Assembly: GCF_026625825.1 (NCBI RefSeq) | Contig: NZ_CP113065.1 | Coordinates: 2,604,001-2,668,000 of the forward strand | DNA length: 64,000 bases | Source of the DNA: Pseudoxanthomonas sp. SL93 | Lineage (GTDB): Bacteria > Pseudomonadota > Gammaproteobacteria > Xanthomonadales > Xanthomonadaceae | Reading direction: 5' to 3' | Shown: one piece after another, positions 1-8,473 of the stretch | Numbering within the stretch: the first letter of the stretch is position 1 | Layout of the letters: every line of letters begins with the position of its first letter | Made by a program: the position numbers and the translations under genes | The notes under the pieces: generated by a model | Database searches by the model: none | Seen by the model: only the letters and a program-made list of their open reading frames with translations | Told to the model about the DNA's origin: nothing

Positions 1-25
1 CGCAAGTGGGCACCGCTCAAACGCG

Positions 26-47
26 AACGCCGGGCAAGCCCGGCGTT
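26..47 (-). terminator. Intrinsic terminator of the blaI-M56 operon
   Basis: A perfect 10-bp stem (AACGCCGGGC / GCCCGGCGTT) with a 2-nt loop lies 27 bases beyond the stop codon of the M56 gene. Read on the minus strand it is followed by a moderately T-rich stretch (TTCGCGTTTG). The T tract is weak, so termination may be partial. Confidence 0.6.
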
Positions 48-74
48 GCATGCATCAACCGACGCGAGCGGCTA

Positions 75-1952
75 TCAGAGCCGCTGCGCCGTTCCGTTGC
101 GGATGGCCTCGCTGATCACGCGTTCCACTTCGCGCTGCATCGCCACGGAGGCGGCTTCCTGCTTGCGGGCCAGGGCTTCCTGCTGGCGCGCCAGCGGTTC
201 CTGCTGACGGGCCAGCGCTTCCTGCTGCCTTGCCAACGCTTCCTGTTCCTTCGACAGGGCATCCATCCGGCGGTCGTGTGCCTGTTCCTGCGATGTCTGT
301 CCGTCGCGTGCTTCGCGCATCGCGCGTTCGACGCGCTCGCTGGCCAGTTCCGCCATCTTCATGCCCAGTTCGCCCTGGCGTTCGCCAAGCTCGCCCTGGC
401 GTTCACCCAATGCGCCCTGCTTCTCGCCGAGCGCACCCTGCTGCTCGCCCAAGGCCTCCACCGGTGCGTGGGCCTGCGCCAGGCGCTTCAGCGTGGCCGC
501 ATCGCGGACCACGTACTGCTTGCCATCCTGGCGAATCCACAGCAACGGCTGGCCGTCCTGCTGCAGCTGTTTGACACGCCGGATGTCATCGCTGTCGCCA
601 TTCATGGTGACGTGCTTGCCGTTGATCAGGATGTACGAGTCGTCGCTGTCCCCTCCGTTGCGAATGCTCCACGACGACACGCCGTGGCCGAGCGACAACG
701 CGGGCGGCGGCGGTGGCGCAGGGGGAGCCGGTGCGACGACGGTCGGCGTGGCGGGCGGACTGGGTGGCGCAGGGGGCGCCGGCATGTCGGCGGCACGCGC
801 CACCCTGATCGGGCCCGGTGCCGCGACCGGATCCGGCGCGGCCGCCGGATCGGGCTGCGGCGCCACGGTCGGGCGCGCGACGGGTGCCGGCGCTGCGGGT
901 GCAGGGGGTGCGGCAGGTGCGGCCGGCGCGCTGCTGGCGGTGACGCGGTACGGCACCACGCCCAGCAGGACCACGCCCAGCGTGAGCGCGAGTGCGCTGG
1001 CGCGCAGGGGGGAAGCGGTGTGCTGCAGCATGAGCAGTCTCCTCTTGAGGATGCGGAACGTGGGGGAGGCACCGGCCAGTGCCGGCGCGGGCGCGGTGGC
1101 GACGCCCAGCTTCACCAGCAGGCGTCCGTAGTCGTGCGGGGCGTGGCGTTCGTCGGCGATCACGGCGGCATCGCAGGCGACTTCGCGCGCGAAGCCGTAC
1201 TCGCGTGCCGCCAGGTGCGCCACGGGGTGGAAGAAGAACAGGTGCTGGGCGAGCACGGGCATCCAGCTCCACCACAGGTCGCGGCGCTGCAGATGGGTCA
1301 GTTCGTGGTGCAGCGCCATGCGCAGGTCATCGGCTCCCATGCGTGCCAGCTGGTGCGACGGCAGCAGCAGCACCGGTTCGATGGGACCCACAAGCTGCGG
1401 CGAGTCGATGTCGTCGCTGGTCCGAAGGGCGGGCAGGCGGGCGATGCCAAGCTGCTCGCCGAGGTTGACGTATTCCTTGCACAGCGCGCGATCGGTGCAG
1501 GGGCGGGAGCGCGCGACGCGGCGACGCAACTGCACCCAGGCATGCAGCGTGCGCATCAGCATGACGCCAACGCCGGCCGCCCAGGCGAACAGCAGCACGA
1601 CCGGCCACGACGGCAGTTGCCACGCCGTTGCCCCCACATCGGGAGAGGCCGTGGAGACCGCGGACGCGGCCAGCGGCGCGATTGCCAGGTTTTCGCCGGA
1701 CAGCCCGGCGGTGGCGACCGCCATGACCGGCGCGGGTTCCGCCGGCAACAGCGGCAGGGGAACCGGCGAGGTCCACAGCAGGCCCACCACCATCTGCGTC
1801 GCCACCAGCCACCAGAGCCAGCAGCGCGTACTGGCGTCCAGGCGCGGCAGGTAACGGCACAGCGCCCAGACCAGGGCGGCGAGCACCAGCGACTGCGCGC
1901 TCACGGCCAGCAGGCGCGACAACACGACATCGGCAAGGCTGATCAGGTCCAT
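75..1952 (-). CDS. M56-family (BlaR1/MecR1-like) membrane metallopeptidase sensor with a coiled-coil tail
   Basis: This 625-aa protein is an inner-membrane zinc protease of the BlaR1/MecR1 antirepressor family; such proteins sense a signal outside the membrane and lead to cleavage of the partner BlaI-type repressor. Membrane segments are seen near residues 5-33, 43-62, 115-135 and 316-334. The zinc motif HELTH is at 216-220, with a following EVACD motif near 257. After the last membrane segment there is a proline/alanine-rich linker (about 340-418), a small globular part, and then two runs of heptads: five GALGERQ-type repeats (about 499-533) and four EALARQQ-type repeats (about 571-598). There is no penicillin-binding domain, so the signal is probably not a beta-lactam. 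The ATG lies one base after the repressor's stop codon, with the ribosome site GGAGGG inside the repressor's last codons, which implies coupled translation. Confidence 0.88.
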   Translation of the reverse strand: MDLISLADVVLSRLLAVSAQSLVLAALVWALCRYLPRLDASTRCWLWWLVATQMVVGLLWTSPVPLPLLPAEPAPVMAVATAGLSGENLAIAPLAASAVSTASPDVGATAWQLPSWPVVLLFAWAAGVGVMLMRTLHAWVQLRRRVARSRPCTDRALCKEYVNLGEQLGIARLPALRTSDDIDSPQLVGPIEPVLLLPSHQLARMGADDLRMALHHELTHLQRRDLWWSWMPVLAQHLFFFHPVAHLAAREYGFAREVACDAAVIADERHAPHDYGRLLVKLGVATAPAPALAGASPTFRILKRRLLMLQHTASPLRASALALTLGVVLLGVVPYRVTASSAPAAPAAPPAPAAPAPVARPTVAPQPDPAAAPDPVAAPGPIRVARAADMPAPPAPPSPPATPTVVAPAPPAPPPPPALSLGHGVSSWSIRNGGDSDDSYILINGKHVTMNGDSDDIRRVKQLQQDGQPLLWIRQDGKQYVVRDAATLKRLAQAHAPVEALGEQQGALGEKQGALGERQGELGERQGELGMKMAELASERVERAMREARDGQTSQEQAHDRRMDALSKEQEALARQQEALARQQEPLARQQEALARKQEAASVAMQREVERVISEAIRNGTAQRL

Positions 1953-1953
1953 G

Positions 1954-2349
1954 TCAGCCCTCCTTCCGGCGCGACTGCAGGTTGGCGACCATGGCTTCCA
2001 GCTCGGCCATTTCGTCGTCGCTCACTTCCGTGCGCTCGGACATCCAGGCGACGAAGGGCGACAGCGAGCCCTGCAGCGTCTTCTCGACGAAGCTGCCCAC
2101 CGCGTGCCGCATCACGTCGTCGGACTGCGCGACCGGTGCGTAGCGGTAGACGCCCCCGACCTGCCGGCGGCGCAGGTAGGCTTTCGCGCGCAGCCGTTCC
2201 ATCATGGTCAGCACGGTGGAGCGCGCCAGGCCGCGTGGCTCGCCGAACGCGGCGGCCACCTCGCCCACGCTGGCATCGCCGTGCTCGGAGAGATGCTGCA
2301 GCAGCGCCAGTTCCTGGTCGCCGATGGATTTGCGGGATTTGCCGGCCAC
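1954..2349 (-). CDS. BlaI/MecI/CopY-family repressor
   Basis: This is a winged-helix repressor of the BlaI/MecI family, 131 aa from the start chosen here. The DNA-binding part (DQELALLQHLSEHGDASVGEV ... STVLTMMERL) is followed by the dimerisation helices (DDVMRHAVGSFVEKTLQGS), and the length is normal for the family. The frame stays open upstream to a TTG at 2400, but that would place the operator dyad inside the coding region. The GTG at 2349 has a GAGG ribosome site six bases upstream and leaves both dyads in the leader, so I prefer it. The repressor is expected to bind its own promoter and be inactivated through the M56 protein encoded next. Confidence 0.85.
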   Translation of the reverse strand: MAGKSRKSIGDQELALLQHLSEHGDASVGEVAAAFGEPRGLARSTVLTMMERLRAKAYLRRRQVGGVYRYAPVAQSDDVMRHAVGSFVEKTLQGSLSPFVAWMSERTEVSDDEMAELEAMVANLQSRRKEG

Positions 2350-2365
2350 GGATCGCCTCGCTGTA

Positions 2366-2408
2366 ACTACATGTGTAGTCACCATGCCCGATGACGACAA
2401 CTGTAGTC
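2366..2408. promoter_or_regulatory. Paired BlaI-type operator dyads
   Basis: A perfect dyad ACTACATGTGTAGT lies at 2366-2379. An imperfect dyad GACAACTGTAGTC lies at 2396-2408, about three helical turns away centre to centre. The ACTACA/TGTAGT half-sites match the known BlaI/MecI operator pattern. A minus-strand -35-like TTGACT (2405-2410) overlaps the second dyad; no convincing -10 was found. Confidence 0.65.
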
Positions 2409-2459
2409 AACCGTGCCGAAGGTCATTCCCCCGGCCCGGCCGACGAACGGCATGCCGGT

Positions 2460-2939
2460 TCAGCGCCAGCCCAGCCAGCGATCCAGCGCATGGCGGCCAC
2501 TTCCGCGGAAAGCCATGAACACCGCCAGCCACAGCATCAGGAACGGATACTCGATGCCGCGGTCGATCCATGGCCAGGTCGGCCCCAGGGCGATGCAGAT
2601 GGCCAGCATCTGTACGGCGAACATCGGCGCCAGCAGCCGTGTGCCCAGCCCCAGTGCCAGCAGCACGCCCCCCACGCCTTCCAGCAGCGCCACGAACATC
2701 GCCAACGCCTCGGCGCCCGGCAGGTGCAGCACGTGGCGGATCAGATGGGTGGAACCTGCCATCGGATCCGCCATCGAGCCATGCGCGGTGCCGGCCAGTT
2801 TCGGCAGGCCATGGGTGAACAGCACGCCGCCGAAGACGATGCGCAGCAGGGTGTACGCCACCTCGCTGCCCTGCATGCACAGCCATTCGAATCGCGTCCG
2901 CAGGGTCGAGGGGGATGCGTCATGCGGTGCGCCGCTCAT
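2460..2939 (-). CDS. DoxX-family membrane protein
   Basis: This 159-aa protein has four predicted membrane helices and the DoxX-type opening (LLRIVFGGVLFTHGLPKLAG). Family members are small integral membrane proteins with no firmly known reaction; some are linked to redox stress. It is the last gene of a minus-strand operon. Its ATG overlaps the stop of the DUF3861 gene in an ATGA junction. The frame is open further upstream, but that part encodes arginine-rich sequence opposite the neighbouring gene and is not real. Confidence 0.8.
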   Translation of the reverse strand: MSGAPHDASPSTLRTRFEWLCMQGSEVAYTLLRIVFGGVLFTHGLPKLAGTAHGSMADPMAGSTHLIRHVLHLPGAEALAMFVALLEGVGGVLLALGLGTRLLAPMFAVQMLAICIALGPTWPWIDRGIEYPFLMLWLAVFMAFRGSGRHALDRWLGWR

Positions 2940-3241
2940 GGCATGTCCTCCGGCAACTTGGCAGCCGACTCCCCTCCATCCACCCGCGCCTTCAGGTTGC
3001 CGATGAAGGTGCGCATCGCCGGTTGCAGACCGGCGAACAGCGGATCGCGGCGATGACGCAGCATCACCCCGGTCAACAGCTTGGCGCCCACGGCCAGCGC
3101 CGCCGCGTCCGCGTCGAACGCGCCGCTGCTGCGCACGCGCTCGACGATCCGCAGCAGGTCGTCGTGCTGCTCCACGTCGAAGGACAGGCCGGCGTCCTGC
3201 GCCAGCGACTGCACGGTGATGCGGTAACAGTGCGCTTTCAT
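2936..3241 (-). CDS. DUF3861 family protein
   Basis: This is a small cytoplasmic protein of 101 aa. The opening MKAHCYRITVQSL, the central HDDLLRIVERVRSSGAFD and the HRRDPLFAGLQPA segment fit the DUF3861 family, whose function is unknown. It overlaps both neighbours by four bases (ATGA) and is therefore probably translated in a coupled manner with DUF1097 and DoxX. Confidence 0.75.
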   Translation of the reverse strand: MKAHCYRITVQSLAQDAGLSFDVEQHDDLLRIVERVRSSGAFDADAAALAVGAKLLTGVMLRHRRDPLFAGLQPAMRTFIGNLKARVDGGESAAKLPEDMP

Positions 3242-3747
3242 GCCGCTGCACTCCCGTGCCTGTGCGGTGCCGTCGCGGCGATGTGGTGGTGCAGGCGGCT
3301 GGCGAACCACGCGGCGGTCGCGCCCAAGGCGGCTGAGCCCGCCAGCGTCAGCCAGGCCTCCATCGAGGGCGGCTGGTGTGCGGCGAACCAGCCCACCAGT
3401 CCGAGGAAGAACCCCAGCAGGTTGTTGAACACCGGCACGTGCCGCATCGGCAGCACCGCCGTCGCCACCGCGAACACCACGGCACCGGTCGTCAACGTGC
3501 CCAGCAGCGGCGACAGTTCGGCCATCGCCATGGCGGCCAGCACGCCGACGGCCATGCCGCCCGCCACGCAGGCCAGGTTGACCAGGCCGTGGCGCGCAGT
3601 GACGCCGCGGGTGAAGTACGAGATCCAGCCGATGAACATCGCCCACACCGGCCACTCCAGCAGCACGGCACCGCTGGCGGCGAGCGATGCCACCGCCGAT
3701 TCGCCCAGCACGACCTTCACGGCCGTCGGAAAAGAGGAACGTGTCAT
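3238..3747 (-). CDS. DUF1097 family inner-membrane protein
   Basis: This 169-aa protein is almost wholly hydrophobic with about five membrane segments, and resembles the YcdZ-like DUF1097 family (WPVWAMFIGWISYFTRG; VFNNLLGFFLG). Function is unknown; a small-solute permease role has been guessed for relatives. The C-terminal tail is His-rich (RLHHHIAATAPHRHG). The gene starts 15 bases after the upstream SDR stop and its stop overlaps the DUF3861 start. Confidence 0.75.
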   Translation of the reverse strand: MTRSSFPTAVKVVLGESAVASLAASGAVLLEWPVWAMFIGWISYFTRGVTARHGLVNLACVAGGMAVGVLAAMAMAELSPLLGTLTTGAVVFAVATAVLPMRHVPVFNNLLGFFLGLVGWFAAHQPPSMEAWLTLAGSAALGATAAWFASRLHHHIAATAPHRHGSAAA

Positions 3748-3762
3748 GTCCGCGCCCCCCGG

Positions 3763-4671
3763 TCAGGCCGAGGCCGCGACGACGCGCGGCTTCAGCAGGT
3801 CATCCAGGCCGATGCGGCGCAGCAGTTCCGCGCGCACGCGGTCGGCCACGCCATTGACGATCTCGGCACCGTCACTGGAAGGATCGATGTGCACGCGGAA
3901 CGGACGCTTGCCGAACGTCGCATCCACCACGTCGACGATGGCGGTGGCGACCGACTGCGGATCGGCATCGTCCGGTTCCAGCGCCGCCAGACCGCGGAGG
4001 GCGATATCGGCGATGTCCGCCGTGGGGCCATGTGCATAGACCTGCGCCGTCGCGTCGTCTTCCGGCTGGCCGGCGTGCGCGAAATGATTCGTGCCCTGGG
4101 TGAAGGCACCCGGCACGACGATCGAGGTCTCGATGCCCCAGCGTGCGAGTTCGCCCGCATAGCTGACCGCCAGCGAATCCATCGCCGCCTTCGCCGCGAA
4201 GTAGGGGCTGAGATACGGGGGCGTGCCGCCGCGCACGCTGCTGGACGACACCCAGACCAGCAGGCCCTTGCCCTGCCAGCGCAGCTGCGGCAACGCGGCA
4301 CGGTTCACCCGCTGCGTGCCGAGCACGTTGATGTCGTAGAGCTGCGCGAACTGCTCCGGCGTGAAGGCTTCCGCAGGACCATAGCCCATGTGGCCGGCGT
4401 TGTGCACCACCACGTCCAGCCGGCCGTGGGCAGCGATGATCTGCGCGACGGCCGCGTCGACGGATGCCTGCGACTGCACGTCCATCTCGATGGCGCGCAG
4501 GTCGACGCCGTGCTCAGCGGCGTAGTCGTTGGCGGCCTGCACCTGCGGTGCGTTGCGAGCGGTCGTGGCGCGCATGCCGGCATAGACGGTGTGGCCGGCC
4601 TGCGACAGTGCACGCGCCGTCATGGCGCCGAAGCCGCTGGAGGCCCCGGTGATGAGGATGATCTGGTTCAT
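3763..4671 (-). CDS. SDR-family NAD(P)-dependent oxidoreductase
   Basis: This is a 302-aa classical-type short-chain dehydrogenase/reductase. The cofactor loop TGASSGFG is near residues 8-15, NAG near 92, and the catalytic Tyr-Lys pair is in YFAAK. The substrate is unknown; the C-terminal extension of about 50 residues is longer than in typical 250-aa SDRs. An AGGAG ribosome site precedes the ATG. It is the second gene in the operon led by the other SDR, and the two are only moderately alike, so a simple recent duplication is unlikely. Confidence 0.85.
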   Translation of the reverse strand: MNQIILITGASSGFGAMTARALSQAGHTVYAGMRATTARNAPQVQAANDYAAEHGVDLRAIEMDVQSQASVDAAVAQIIAAHGRLDVVVHNAGHMGYGPAEAFTPEQFAQLYDINVLGTQRVNRAALPQLRWQGKGLLVWVSSSSVRGGTPPYLSPYFAAKAAMDSLAVSYAGELARWGIETSIVVPGAFTQGTNHFAHAGQPEDDATAQVYAHGPTADIADIALRGLAALEPDDADPQSVATAIVDVVDATFGKRPFRVHIDPSSDGAEIVNGVADRVRAELLRRIGLDDLLKPRVVAASA

Positions 4672-4727
4672 GTCATGGCTCCTGGAATGCGGGGAAATGT
4701 CGTGCGAGGCGGAAAGGACGCAGGCAA

Positions 4728-5477
4728 TCAGGCGAAGCCGCCGTTGGCGCGCAGCACCTGGGCGTTGACCCAGCCGCCTTCCGGGCCCGCCAGGAAGGCC
4801 ACGACACCGGCGATGTCGTCCGGCGTGCCCAGGCGCTCCAGCGGCGGCAGCTTGGCGATCTGCGCGATCTGCTCGTCGCTCTTGCCGTCGAGGAACAACT
4901 GCGTGGCCACCGGGCCAGGGGCGACGGCGTTGACCGTGATGTCGCGGCCGCGCAGTTCGTTGGCCAGCACGTGCACCAGCCCTTCGACGCCCGCCTTCGA
5001 GGCGATGTAGGCGCCATACGTGGGGAAGGCCTTGGCGATGACGCTGGTGGACAGCGCGATGATCCGGCCGCCCGCCCGCACATGGCGCGCGGCTTGCGAC
5101 AGCACCAGGAAGGCACCGCGCAGGTTGGTCTGCAACAGGCGGTCGAACGCCTCGACATTGCCTTCGGCGATGACGTGGTTGGCCATCACGCCCGCGCTGT
5201 TCACCACCACGTCGACGTGGCCGAAGGTGGTCGAGGCGGTGTCGAACAGGCGCTGCATGTCGGCCGGATCGGCGACGTCGCCCTGCACGGCGATCGCACG
5301 GCCACCGGCCTGTTCGATCAGCGCGACGGTCTGGTCGGCGCTGGCGTGGTTGCCGGCGTAGTTGGCGACGACCGTGAAGCCGTCGCGGGCCAGGCGCTGG
5401 GCGATGACGCGGCCGATGCCGCGCGAGGCGCCGGTGACGATGGCGACGCGATCGCCGGGTTGGGAGGAGAGGTTCAT
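4728..5477 (-). CDS. SDR-family NAD(P)-dependent oxidoreductase, 3-oxoacyl-ACP-reductase-like
   Basis: This is a 249-aa classical SDR with TGASRGIG near residues 15-22, an NSAG motif, and the YIASK catalytic pair. The PG(P)VATQLF and LGTPDDIAGVVAFLAG segments are typical of FabG-like enzymes, but an isolated copy beside a LysR regulator is more likely to act on a small carbonyl compound than in fatty-acid synthesis. The start is the ATG in front of NLSSQPGD, preceded by a purine-rich site. It heads the five-gene minus-strand operon, divergent from the LysR gene. Confidence 0.85.
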   Translation of the reverse strand: MNLSSQPGDRVAIVTGASRGIGRVIAQRLARDGFTVVANYAGNHASADQTVALIEQAGGRAIAVQGDVADPADMQRLFDTASTTFGHVDVVVNSAGVMANHVIAEGNVEAFDRLLQTNLRGAFLVLSQAARHVRAGGRIIALSTSVIAKAFPTYGAYIASKAGVEGLVHVLANELRGRDITVNAVAPGPVATQLFLDGKSDEQIAQIAKLPPLERLGTPDDIAGVVAFLAGPEGGWVNAQVLRANGGFA

Positions 5478-5599
5478 TGGGGGGCTCCGGTCGAGCGGCG
5501 GGGTGCCGCGGGAGGGAGCCAGTGTGTTAGTTCGTCCCGTATGGATAAATCGGCATAACTTGCCAATACAATCCAACCAGCCACAACAATGGAGCGACC
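5478..5599. promoter_or_regulatory. Divergent SDR-operon / LysR intergenic region
   Basis: This 122-bp AT-richer spacer separates the SDR operon from the LysR gene and must hold both promoters. A plus-strand TACAAT (5567-5572) is a possible -10 for the regulator, without a good -35. LysR regulators normally bind such divergent spacers, but I could not pick out a clear T-N11-A dyad. Confidence 0.4.
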
Positions 5600-6508
5600 A
5601 TGGACCGGTTCGAAGCGATGAAGCTGTTCACCCGCATCGTGGAGCTGGGCAGCTTCACCCGCGCGGCGGGCGACCTGGACATCCCGCGGGCCACCGCCAC
5701 CCATGCGATCAAGGAACTGGAAGCGCGCCTCGGCGCGCGACTGCTCGAACGCACCACGCGCCAGGTCCGCCCCAGCCTGGACGGCCAGGCGTTCTACCAG
5801 CGCTGCGTGCAGCTGCTCGCCGACCTGGACGAAGCCGAGTCTTCGCTGAGCGTGGCCGCCACCAACCCGCGCGGGACCCTGCGGCTGGAGCTGCACGGCG
5901 CGCATGCCAACCACATCATCCTGCCGCGCATCGGCGAGTTCCGCGCCCGCTACCCGCAGCTGGACCTGGTGGTGAGCAGTGGCGACCGGCTGGTGGACCT
6001 GGTGCGCGAAGGCATCGACTGCGTGGTGCGCGCAGGCCACCCGCGGGATTCCTCGCTGGTGGTGAAGCGGCTGGCCGCGATGCCGGAAGTGGTCTGCGCC
6101 AGCCCGTCCTACCTGCGGTACTTCGGCACGCCGCAGCATCCGGACGAGCTGCAGGCGCACCAGGCGGTGGGCTTCTTCGCCAGCGATCGCGACATTCCCT
6201 ACCCGTTCGAGTTCACCATCGAAGGACAGGCGCGCGAGTACACGGTCGGCGGCTGGGTCTCGGTGAACGACGCGGAGTGCTACACCACGTGTGCCCTGCA
6301 GGGCGCCGGACTGATCCAGGTGCCGCGCTTCCGGGTGGAAGACCACCTGCGCAGCGGCCGGCTGGTGCAGGTGCTGGCCGACTGGCCCAGCCCGCCCTTG
6401 CCGGTATCGGTGCTGTATCCGCACCACCGCCAGCTGTCGCCGCGCGTGAAGGCGTTCATCGACTGGGTGAGCGGCGTCTACGAGGACAGGTTCGGCCCGC
6501 TGGCCTGA
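5600..6508 (+). CDS. LysR-family transcriptional regulator
   Basis: This 302-aa protein has the LysR winged helix at residues 1-60 (FTRAAGDLDIPRATATHAIK) and a substrate-binding domain over 90-300 (type close to CrgA/DmlR-like regulators). Its divergent position suggests that it controls the SDR/DUF1097/DUF3861/DoxX operon and itself. The effector is unknown. Confidence 0.88.
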   Translation: MDRFEAMKLFTRIVELGSFTRAAGDLDIPRATATHAIKELEARLGARLLERTTRQVRPSLDGQAFYQRCVQLLADLDEAESSLSVAATNPRGTLRLELHGAHANHIILPRIGEFRARYPQLDLVVSSGDRLVDLVREGIDCVVRAGHPRDSSLVVKRLAAMPEVVCASPSYLRYFGTPQHPDELQAHQAVGFFASDRDIPYPFEFTIEGQAREYTVGGWVSVNDAECYTTCALQGAGLIQVPRFRVEDHLRSGRLVQVLADWPSPPLPVSVLYPHHRQLSPRVKAFIDWVSGVYEDRFGPLA

Positions 6509-6576
6509 CCCGGGACGCTCAAGAAACCGGTGGCCAAGCCGATCTTGGGGAGACCCCTTCCCGTGCCTGCGCCCCC

Positions 6577-7431
6577 ATGCTCATCATCGTCGGCTTCCTT
6601 ATCGTGATCGTCAGCGTGATCGGCGGTTATCTGGGCTCGCACGGCAAGATGGCCGCGCTGTGGCAGCCGTTCGAGCTGGTCATCATCGGCGGTGCGGCGC
6701 TGGGCGCGTTCCTGACCAGCAACCCGATGAAGGTGGTGAAGGGCACCCTCGCCGCCACCCTATCGGTGTTCAAGGGCGCCAAATACAAGTCGGCCGACTA
6801 CCTGGATGTGCTGACGCTGATCCACGAGATGCTCAACAAGGCCCGCCGCGACGGCTTCATGTCGCTGGAAGAGCACATCGAGAATCCCACCAACAGCGCA
6901 TTGTTCGCCAAGTACCCCAAGGTGCTGGCCGACCACCACCTGCTCGACTTCCTGACCGAATGCCTGCGCCTGATGGTGGGCAGCAACATCGAACCGCACG
7001 AACTGGAGCCGCTGCTCGAGCTGGAGCTGGAAAAGCACCACCACGAGGCGATGGCGCCGGCGCATGCGCTACAGAAGGTCTCCGACGGCCTGCCCGGCTT
7101 CGGCATCGTGGCGGCGGTGCTGGGCATCATCGTGACGATGGGCTCGATCGGCGGCGACATCGCCGCGGTCGGCGCGCATGTCGCGGCGGCGCTGGTCGGC
7201 ACCTTCCTCGGCATCCTGCTGGCCTACGGTTTCGTCTCGCCGCTGGCGGCCGCCATCGAAGCGCAGGTCGAACAGGACAGCCGCATGTACGAATCGGTGA
7301 AGACCGCGCTGCTGGCCTGCCTGCGCGGCTACAACCCGGCCGTGGCGCTGGAGTTCGCCCGCAAGACGCTGCCCTCCGACGTGCGCCCGCCGTTCGCGGA
7401 ATTCGAAGCGCACCTGAAGGCCAACAAGTAA
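6577..7431 (+). CDS. motA: Flagellar motor stator protein MotA
   Basis: This 284-aa protein is the proton-channel stator subunit that works with MotB in the inner membrane. Membrane segments are seen near 1-20, 28-48, 170-190 and 200-222. The cytoplasmic loop (about 50-165) carries the charged residues that contact FliG, and the PGFGIVAAVLGIIVTMG segment is diagnostic. The length matches the family. The ATG follows a GGGGAGACCCC element but has no close ribosome site; no other start is available in frame. motB follows after 9 bases. No other flagellar genes are in the window. Confidence 0.93.
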   Translation: MLIIVGFLIVIVSVIGGYLGSHGKMAALWQPFELVIIGGAALGAFLTSNPMKVVKGTLAATLSVFKGAKYKSADYLDVLTLIHEMLNKARRDGFMSLEEHIENPTNSALFAKYPKVLADHHLLDFLTECLRLMVGSNIEPHELEPLLELELEKHHHEAMAPAHALQKVSDGLPGFGIVAAVLGIIVTMGSIGGDIAAVGAHVAAALVGTFLGILLAYGFVSPLAAAIEAQVEQDSRMYESVKTALLACLRGYNPAVALEFARKTLPSDVRPPFAEFEAHLKANK

Positions 7432-7440
7432 GCCACGGCG

Positions 7441-8442
7441 ATGAGCGAGCAGCGCCCGACCATCATCGTCCGCCGGGTCAAGAAGGTCGCCGGTGGCGGC
7501 CATCACGGCGGCTCGTGGAAGGTCGCCTACGCGGACTTCGTGACCGCGATGATGGCGTTCTTCCTGGTGATGTGGCTGATGGGCGCCACCACCAACAAGG
7601 AGCGCGCGGCGATCTCGGAATACTTCCGCAATCCCAGTCCGCTGAGCGGCAAGAGCTTCTCGCCCGCGCCGGGACCGGCCGGCCCGGGTGGCGCCAGCAC
7701 GTCGATGATCAAGCTCGGCGGCACGATGGACCTACCCAAGGGCGAGAACGACAACCCGTTCGCCAAGCCGCCGGGCGATGCCCAGCAGGTGTCCGAAGAG
7801 CAGCAGAAAGCGCAGGAAAAGCAGCGGCTTGAAACCCTGATGCAGGCGCTGCAGGAGGCCATCGGCAAGAGCCAGGCGCTGGAGCCGTTCAAGGACCAGC
7901 TGCTGCTGGACCTGACGCCCGAAGGCCTGCGCATCCAGATCGTCGACCAGCAGAACCGGCCGATGTTCGACCTGGGCGGCACCACGCTGAAACCGTACAC
8001 GCAGACGATCCTGGGCGAGCTGGCGGGCTTCATCAACCAGGTTCCCAACCGCGTCAGCATCACCGGCCACACCGACACCACGGCGTACGCCGGCAACCGC
8101 GGCTACACCAACTGGGAACTCAGCGCCGAACGCGCCAACGCTGCACGTCGCGCGCTGGTGGCCGGCGGCATGCAGGAAGAGAAAGTCTCGCGCGTGGTCG
8201 GGCTGTCGTCGTCGGTGCTGTTCGACAAGCAGAACCCGCAGAACCCCATCAACCGCCGCATCAGCATCGTGGTGATGACCAAAGCCGCGGATGAAGGGGC
8301 GCAGGGCGCGGGCGACATGCTGGCACTGGGCAGGAAGCAGGCGGACGCGGATACCGCGATGCCGGCGATGCCCGTCGCCGCGCCCACGGCCACCGCGGCG
8401 GTCCCTGCTGCCGCCACTCCCGCGGCGGGTGCGCATCCCTGA
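7441..8442 (+). CDS. motB: Flagellar motor stator protein MotB
   Basis: This 333-aa protein anchors the stator to peptidoglycan. The single membrane helix near 27-48 (YADFVTAMMAFFLVMWLMG) contains the essential proton-binding Asp. The OmpA-like peptidoglycan-binding domain (about 160-280; TGHTDTTAY ... NWELSAERANAARRAL) is intact. The last 50 residues are an Ala/Pro-rich tail (PAMPVAAPTATAAVPAAATP), which is a common extension. It lies 9 bases after motA. Confidence 0.93.
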   Translation: MSEQRPTIIVRRVKKVAGGGHHGGSWKVAYADFVTAMMAFFLVMWLMGATTNKERAAISEYFRNPSPLSGKSFSPAPGPAGPGGASTSMIKLGGTMDLPKGENDNPFAKPPGDAQQVSEEQQKAQEKQRLETLMQALQEAIGKSQALEPFKDQLLLDLTPEGLRIQIVDQQNRPMFDLGGTTLKPYTQTILGELAGFINQVPNRVSITGHTDTTAYAGNRGYTNWELSAERANAARRALVAGGMQEEKVSRVVGLSSSVLFDKQNPQNPINRRISIVVMTKAADEGAQGAGDMLALGRKQADADTAMPAMPVAAPTATAAVPAAATPAAGAHP

Positions 8443-8473
8443 CCGCGGGATCCCGGGCATGTCCGCGTCCGGC

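Noticed and set aside
6..2366. A 786-codon plus-strand frame opposite the M56/blaI genes
   Set aside because: Compositionally biased (Arg, Gln, Leu, Ala) with no recognisable domain; the opposite strand encodes a zinc protease and its repressor with operator sites.
8103..8473. Continuation of the hydrolase frame into the motB gene
   Set aside because: After the frameshift the residues are low-complexity Arg/Gly sequence that overlaps the OmpA-like domain of motB; the homologous hydrolase tail is in the other frame.
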